A model generated the notes under the pieces. That model saw nothing but the letters and a program-made list of their open reading frames with translations. It had not been told where the DNA came from and searched no databases. From the NCBI GenBank assembly GCA_002478545.1, contig DLOY01000074.1:2972-11590 (forward strand): a DNA stretch of 8,619 nucleotides. The letters run 5' to 3'. Positions 6,321 to 8,619 of the stretch are shown here, one piece after another (the stretch's first letter is position 1; every line of letters starts with the position of its first letter). A program made the position numbers and the translations under genes. Source of the DNA: Micrococcales bacterium UBA7472. Lineage in GTDB: Bacteria; Actinomycetota; Actinomycetes; Actinomycetales; Microbacteriaceae.

Positions 6321-6911
6321 CTAAATTGCCCTACGTCTAGCGAGAATTGCGTCTATCTCGGAACTTGTCAGAGATCGTTTTGGATTTTGAATCTCAATAA
6401 CATCTGCCAAAGGTGCACTCAGCTCACCAATTTGATTGGTGGTTAGCGGTGCTGGCAGTCGGTTTGGTGTCCATTCGCGGCTCTGCGGTTTTGCCTGTCT
6501 CTTGACACTGTCGCGAGCAGCCGAGCGCTGACGGTGACGCTGGGCTGCAAGCTTGGCAGCCTGAGTGCCGGCAGCTCGTTGAATCAGAAGCGCAAGAAAT
6601 GCTGTGGTGCCGGCAACTGCAAAAGCAATCCACCAAATCCCATCTGAGACGGCGGCAAGTGCGGCGGCAATTGCAACCAAAAATGAGAGTCCAAAAAGAA
6701 CTGAGAAACCACGCTGGGTATTCAAAAGGCGACGGAGTCTTTGATCAGGGGCTAGCGGCTGAGCTAGGCGTGCTTGCTTAACTTCTGCCCGAACCATTTG
6801 CTCCGATGCCTTGAGCTGCGAGCGGTTTGCATAACCGGGCACAAAAACCAGTAACCAGACGACTGCAGCCACTACCAGGCTGATGCCACCTAGACCGATT
6901 GAGTTACCCAC
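6321..6911 (-). CDS. SepX/GlpR-like divisome membrane protein
   Basis: A 196-residue membrane protein with one N-terminal helix (about 8-26, VVAAVVWLLVFVP followed by positive YANR), a basic linker, a helix pair (about 69-88 and 91-111), then a long Arg/Lys-rich and Pro-containing cytoplasmic tail with WTPNRLPAPL at 147-156 and SLTSSEIDAILARRR at the end. The layout (N-terminal helix, central helix pair, tail with a W-T-P...P-L-P-like stretch) and position directly after the RimJ-type GNAT match actinobacterial SepX/GlpR (M. tuberculosis Rv0996 position). Those proteins act at the division site, where GlpR is the membrane partner of the MoeA-like protein Glp. The GTG start at 6911 is 7 nt after TATCTT and lacks a Shine-Dalgarno, suggesting a leaderless message. 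Assignment rests on layout and synteny more than on close sequence recognition. Confidence 0.65.
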   Translation of the reverse strand: MGNSIGLGGISLVVAAVVWLLVFVPGYANRSQLKASEQMVRAEVKQARLAQPLAPDQRLRRLLNTQRGFSVLFGLSFLVAIAAALAAVSDGIWWIAFAVAGTTAFLALLIQRAAGTQAAKLAAQRHRQRSAARDSVKRQAKPQSREWTPNRLPAPLTTNQIGELSAPLADVIEIQNPKRSLTSSEIDAILARRRAI

Positions 6912-6918
6912 AAACTAA

Positions 6919-6924
6919 AAGATA
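6919..6924 (-). promoter_or_regulatory. Candidate -10 hexamer TATCTT for the sepX/glpR-like gene
   Basis: TATCTT (4 of 6 matches to TATAAT) is followed by a 7-nt spacer (TTAGTTT) and the GTG at 6911. It gives this gene its own promoter inside the 54-bp gap after the GNAT stop. No recognisable -35 at 16-18 nt. Confidence 0.5.
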
Positions 6925-6965
6925 TGTCCTTGACAGAACTTTTGCTTTAAGGCCCTTGGCGTGTT

Positions 6966-7535
6966 TCAAAGCCTGTTCACAATCGGGCCATCAAGCTCCT
7001 CTTTGGTGATGGCAAACACCTCGTGATCTGACCAGCGACCGTTGATGTTAATAAAGCGCAACTTGGTCCCCTCGTGTCTTAGGCCAAGCTTTTCAACCAC
7101 TCGCAAACTCGCCTTGTTTTCAGGCTTAATGTCGATCTCGACTCGGTGCAAACCATAGTCTCCGAGCAGATAATCAATTACTAGTCCAACGGCTTTTGGG
7201 GTAATCCCTAGCCCTGCATAATCCCTGGCTATCCAATATCCGATCGTGCCAGACGAGACAGATCCGTGAAGAATGTTTGAGACATTGAGCTGTCCAACCA
7301 CCTGGTCTCTGAACAAAATCACAAAGGCTAGCGATTCACCCCTACGGTGCTGCTTCACAAGTGCTCCAACCAACCACCGCACATCCAACAAGGTCCGCAT
7401 GCCGGGAGTCGTTGCCTCCCACGGCTCGAGCCAATCGCGATCTTTGTGCAGCAGGTAGTCGAGCACTGGGAAATCAAAACGCGAAAGTGCCCTCACGGCC
7501 ACATCCCCGTGGTCGAATCGCAGTTTCTCTCGCAC
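6966..7535 (-). CDS. GNAT acetyltransferase, RimJ/RimL type
   Basis: Probable acetyl-CoA-dependent N-acetyltransferase of 189 residues. RimJ acetylates the N-terminal alanine of ribosomal protein S5, but actinobacterial relatives may have other protein targets. Seen are DWLEPWEATTP near the N-terminus, the beta-strand IGYWIARDY leading into the acetyl-CoA loop AGLGITPKAV (a Q/RxxGxG-type motif with altered first residue), VEIDIKPENKAS with the conserved Asn, and the closing VVEKLGLRHEG, which is typical of the RimJ/RimL branch. The frame is open to 7610, but the GTG at 7535-7533 gives the normal N-terminus, avoids overlap with the divergent cyclo-ligase, and lies 7 nt after TAATCT. The sepX-like gene follows after 54 bp, as in mycobacteria (Rv0995-Rv0996). 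Substrate not determined. Confidence 0.9.
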   Translation of the reverse strand: MREKLRFDHGDVAVRALSRFDFPVLDYLLHKDRDWLEPWEATTPGMRTLLDVRWLVGALVKQHRRGESLAFVILFRDQVVGQLNVSNILHGSVSSGTIGYWIARDYAGLGITPKAVGLVIDYLLGDYGLHRVEIDIKPENKASLRVVEKLGLRHEGTKLRFININGRWSDHEVFAITKEELDGPIVNRL

Positions 7536-7541
7536 GCTGGC

Positions 7542-7547
7542 AAGATT
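7542..7547 (+). promoter_or_regulatory. Weak candidate -10 (AAGATT) for the cyclo-ligase gene
   Basis: AAGATT is followed by 6 nt (ACCGCT) and the ATG at 7554, matching leaderless spacing, but it lacks the first T of the TANNNT pattern. It shares five bases with the opposing TAATCT. Listed because no Shine-Dalgarno is present upstream of this ATG. Confidence 0.3.
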
Positions 7548-7548
7548 A
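7543..7548 (-). promoter_or_regulatory. Candidate -10 hexamer TAATCT for the GNAT gene
   Basis: TAATCT is followed by a 7-nt spacer (TGCCAGC) and the GTG at 7535. A TTGTCG (4 of 6 to TTGACA) lies 16 nt upstream of it, inside the opposite gene, making this the best-supported promoter of the window. It overlaps the weaker AAGATT on the plus strand. Confidence 0.55.
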
Positions 7549-7553
7549 CCGCT

Positions 7554-8090
7554 ATGCAATTCAGCGACAAAGCCTCCCTTCGGCAGCAGCTTGTTAGTCA
7601 AAGACCGCACTCAAGTGAGGGCTTGTTCGCAAACCTGGTTCGGATTGCGATGGAGTTTGAGGCAACAACCATTGCCAGTTATGCACCACTGAGCAATGAA
7701 CCCGATGTGTCCGAGTTCAACAATTGGGTGATTGCCACCGGCAGAACCCTGTGTCTGCCCAGGGTCATCGGCTCAAACATCGAATTTGCAGTTGGCGAGA
7801 CAACGCAGGGCTCATTTTCTATTTCAGAACCAGTGGGTCTTTCAATCAACCCTGCCTCAATTGATTTAGTGCTCGTCCCAGCTTTGGCAATTGATTCCAG
7901 CGGTAATCGCCTCGGCAAGGGCAAGGGTTATTACGACCGCGCTCTGGGTAGTTTCAAGTGCCCGAAATTTGCCGTGATTTTTGACTCTGAGTATCTAGAA
8001 AGCATCCCCAAAGAGGATCACGATCAGTCGGTTGATGGCGCAATTTCGCCCTCAGCAATCAATTACTTCGCAAGGCCTGAGATTCTCTAG
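7554..8090 (+). CDS. 5-formyltetrahydrofolate cyclo-ligase
   Basis: ATP-dependent enzyme (methenyl-THF synthetase) that converts 5-formyl-THF to 5,10-methenyl-THF, returning stored folate to one-carbon metabolism in the cytoplasm. The 178-residue protein is close to the family's usual 180-200. The hallmark nucleotide/folate loop RLGKGKGYYDR is at 119-129, preceded by the strand LVLVPALAID (105-114). SYAPLSNEPD (42-51) corresponds to the conserved early strand and turn, and VDGAISP (160-166) to the usual C-terminal VD-V-TP stretch. The frame is open upstream to 7347, but that part lies antisense to the GNAT gene; the ATG at 7554 gives the expected Lys/Ala/Leu/Arg N-terminal helix. The fmdB-family gene starts 23 bp downstream, the same pairing as mycobacterial Rv0992c-Rv0991c. 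Confidence 0.94.
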   Translation: MQFSDKASLRQQLVSQRPHSSEGLFANLVRIAMEFEATTIASYAPLSNEPDVSEFNNWVIATGRTLCLPRVIGSNIEFAVGETTQGSFSISEPVGLSINPASIDLVLVPALAIDSSGNRLGKGKGYYDRALGSFKCPKFAVIFDSEYLESIPKEDHDQSVDGAISPSAINYFARPEIL

Positions 8091-8093
8091 AAT
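8088..8093 (+). promoter_or_regulatory. Possible -10 hexamer TAGAAT for the fmdB-family gene
   Basis: TAGAAT (5 of 6 matches to TATAAT) begins with the cyclo-ligase stop codon. A start near 8100 would give a leader just long enough to include the AGGAGG. No clear -35, so co-transcription from upstream is equally possible. Confidence 0.35.
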
Positions 8094-8103
8094 TAGGGTC
8101 TCC

Positions 8104-8109
8104 AGGAGG
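8104..8109 (+). promoter_or_regulatory. Consensus Shine-Dalgarno AGGAGG for the fmdB-family gene
   Basis: AGGAGG, the strongest ribosome binding site in the window, lies 4 nt before the TTG at 8114. It fixes this non-ATG start, which also gives the family's canonical MPTYxYxC N-terminus. Confidence 0.85.
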
Positions 8110-8113
8110 AAAA

Positions 8114-8311
8114 TTGCCAACCTATTCGTATGTCTGCAAGAGCTGTGATCACGCTTTTGACATTCAGCAGTCTTTCTCAGACCAGCCGCTATCAGAGTGC
8201 CCAAAGTGCCGCGGAGAATTGCGAAAGCAGTTTGGAAACCTCGGTGTGACCTTCAAGGGCTCAGGCTTTTATCGCACCGATTCCGCAGGCTCTTCTAGCT
8301 CCAGCGACTAA
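8114..8311 (+). CDS. FmdB-family zinc-ribbon protein
   Basis: Small 65-residue protein with a CxxC...CxxC zinc ribbon: Cys8-Cys11 and Cys29-Cys32, the N-terminal MPTYSYVCKSC signature, and the conserved GVTFKGSGFYRTD stretch at 44-56, then a short Ser-rich tail ending in Asp. FmdB was first named as a putative regulator of formamidase genes, but the mycobacterial neighbour at this position (Rv0991c) has been described as a redox-regulated chaperone. The present protein is shorter than Rv0991c and its disordered tail is reduced to about nine residues, so a shared chaperone role is uncertain. The start is TTG with a perfect AGGAGG upstream. The TAA stop (8309-8311) overlaps the TAG stop of the convergent gene on the minus strand. 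Confidence 0.92.
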   Translation: MPTYSYVCKSCDHAFDIQQSFSDQPLSECPKCRGELRKQFGNLGVTFKGSGFYRTDSAGSSSSSD

Positions 8312-8619
8312 CCCCAATGTGGCGGTCGCTCGTTGCGTAGCCGATCGTCGTTGTTGTCGTCGCCATCACCCCAGGCCCTTGGGTTGTCTTCAAACGCACG
8401 CTCCTCAAAAAGCGGCTCCCGCCTAGAAACCAAGTCCATACCCAGTGAGGTCGCGATGCGATTTGCCACCTCTTGCGGGGTCGCAAAGATTTCAAGGGCG
8501 TGAACGCGAAGGTATTTCCAACCCATGGCCTTCAACAAATTAGGTCTGAGTCTTAGCTTCTCATCCCAGCTGTTACCTGTCAGTGACCAGTCGGGATCGA
8601 TGGCGGCAGCCTGATTTCT
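8308..8619 (-). CDS. C-terminal part of a probable large helicase/nuclease-type protein (runs off the right edge)
   Basis: The frame stays open from the right edge to the TAG at 8308-8310, giving 103 residues of a C-terminus. A short reading that begins at an internal TTG (8538) is not a real start. The visible part contains DPDWSLTGNSWDEKLRLRP, then LLKAMGWKYLRVHALEIFATP followed by a helix (QEVANRIATSL), and an acidic Asp/Asn-rich tail (GDGDDNNDD) ending PPHWG. The pattern of a strand with GWKYLRVHA, then an aromatic, then a short helix is like the last strand and helix of Vsr/MTES_1575-type restriction-endonuclease-fold domains found at the end of large actinobacterial superfamily-1 helicases. 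The catalytic residues would be outside the window, so the assignment is tentative. Convergent 4-nt stop overlap with the fmdB-family gene. Confidence 0.5.
   Translation of the reverse strand, partial: RNQAAAIDPDWSLTGNSWDEKLRLRPNLLKAMGWKYLRVHALEIFATPQEVANRIATSLGMDLVSRREPLFEERAFEDNPRAWGDGDDNNDDRLRNERPPHWG

Noticed and set aside
6930..6935. Perfect TTGACA on the plus strand between the GNAT and sepX-like genes
   Set aside because: No TANNNT lies 16-18 bp downstream and it points antisense into the GNAT gene, so there is no gene for it to serve.
6950..6958. AAGGGCCTT-like palindrome in the GNAT-sepX gap (6949-6957 region)
   Set aside because: A 4-bp stem around one base, without a T run, is too short for an intrinsic terminator and could arise by chance.
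7347..7553. Upstream extension of the cyclo-ligase frame
   Set aside because: Lies antisense to the GNAT coding region and its translation has no resemblance to the family; the ATG at 7554 gives the normal N-terminus.
1..8619. Mobile element, CRISPR array, tRNA/rRNA or toxin-antitoxin module
   Set aside because: All intergenic gaps are under about 60 bp, no terminal inverted repeats, spaced direct repeats or tRNA-like folds were seen, and every gene belongs to an ordinary cellular family.

Overview
The window comes from a compact, mid-GC (roughly half G+C by eye) actinobacterial chromosome. The gene families and their order point to a small-genome relative of Microbacteriaceae, such as the freshwater Aquiluna/Rhodoluna (Luna) group; that placement is inference, since no rRNA is present. 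Eleven genes fill almost every base. The largest gap between genes is about 60 bp, and there is no tRNA, rRNA, insertion sequence, CRISPR array or long non-coding stretch.

Layout from left to right: the 5' part of metG (-) and rsmI (-); divergent from them a protein O-mannosyltransferase gene (+) followed by an MFS transporter (+); convergent with that a TerC-type membrane protein (-); divergent from it a TIGR01777-type SDR/epimerase (+); convergent with that a Lys/Ala/Pro-rich histone-H1-like protein (-), preceded on the same strand by a SepX/GlpR-like divisome membrane protein (-) and a RimJ-type GNAT (-); divergent from the GNAT, 5-formyltetrahydrofolate cyclo-ligase (+) and an FmdB-family zinc-ribbon protein (+); finally the C-terminus of a probable large helicase/nuclease-type protein (-) running off the right edge.

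The order fmdB / FTHF cyclo-ligase / rimJ / sepX-glpR / PMT / rsmI / metG matches, from memory, the M. tuberculosis segment Rv0991c to Rv1007c in content and mostly in orientation. The galU and moeA/glp genes that normally lie between the cyclo-ligase and rimJ are absent here. MFS, terC, the SDR gene and the histone-like gene fill the sepX-PMT interval. This is housekeeping DNA (translation, rRNA modification, one-carbon metabolism, envelope glycosylation, division, metal handling), not a mobile or defence island.

The most notable signal is in how genes start. Five genes (metG, rsmI, PMT, sepX/glpR, GNAT) have a GTG start exactly 6-7 nt downstream of a TANNNT -10 hexamer and no Shine-Dalgarno sequence, the geometry of leaderless transcripts. 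Genes starting with ATG or TTG mostly carry a Shine-Dalgarno instead. At two divergent pairs the opposing -10 hexamers overlap physically. Convergent pairs end with 4-nt overlaps at the same CTAA motif (twice) or with no gap, leaving no room for ordinary terminators.
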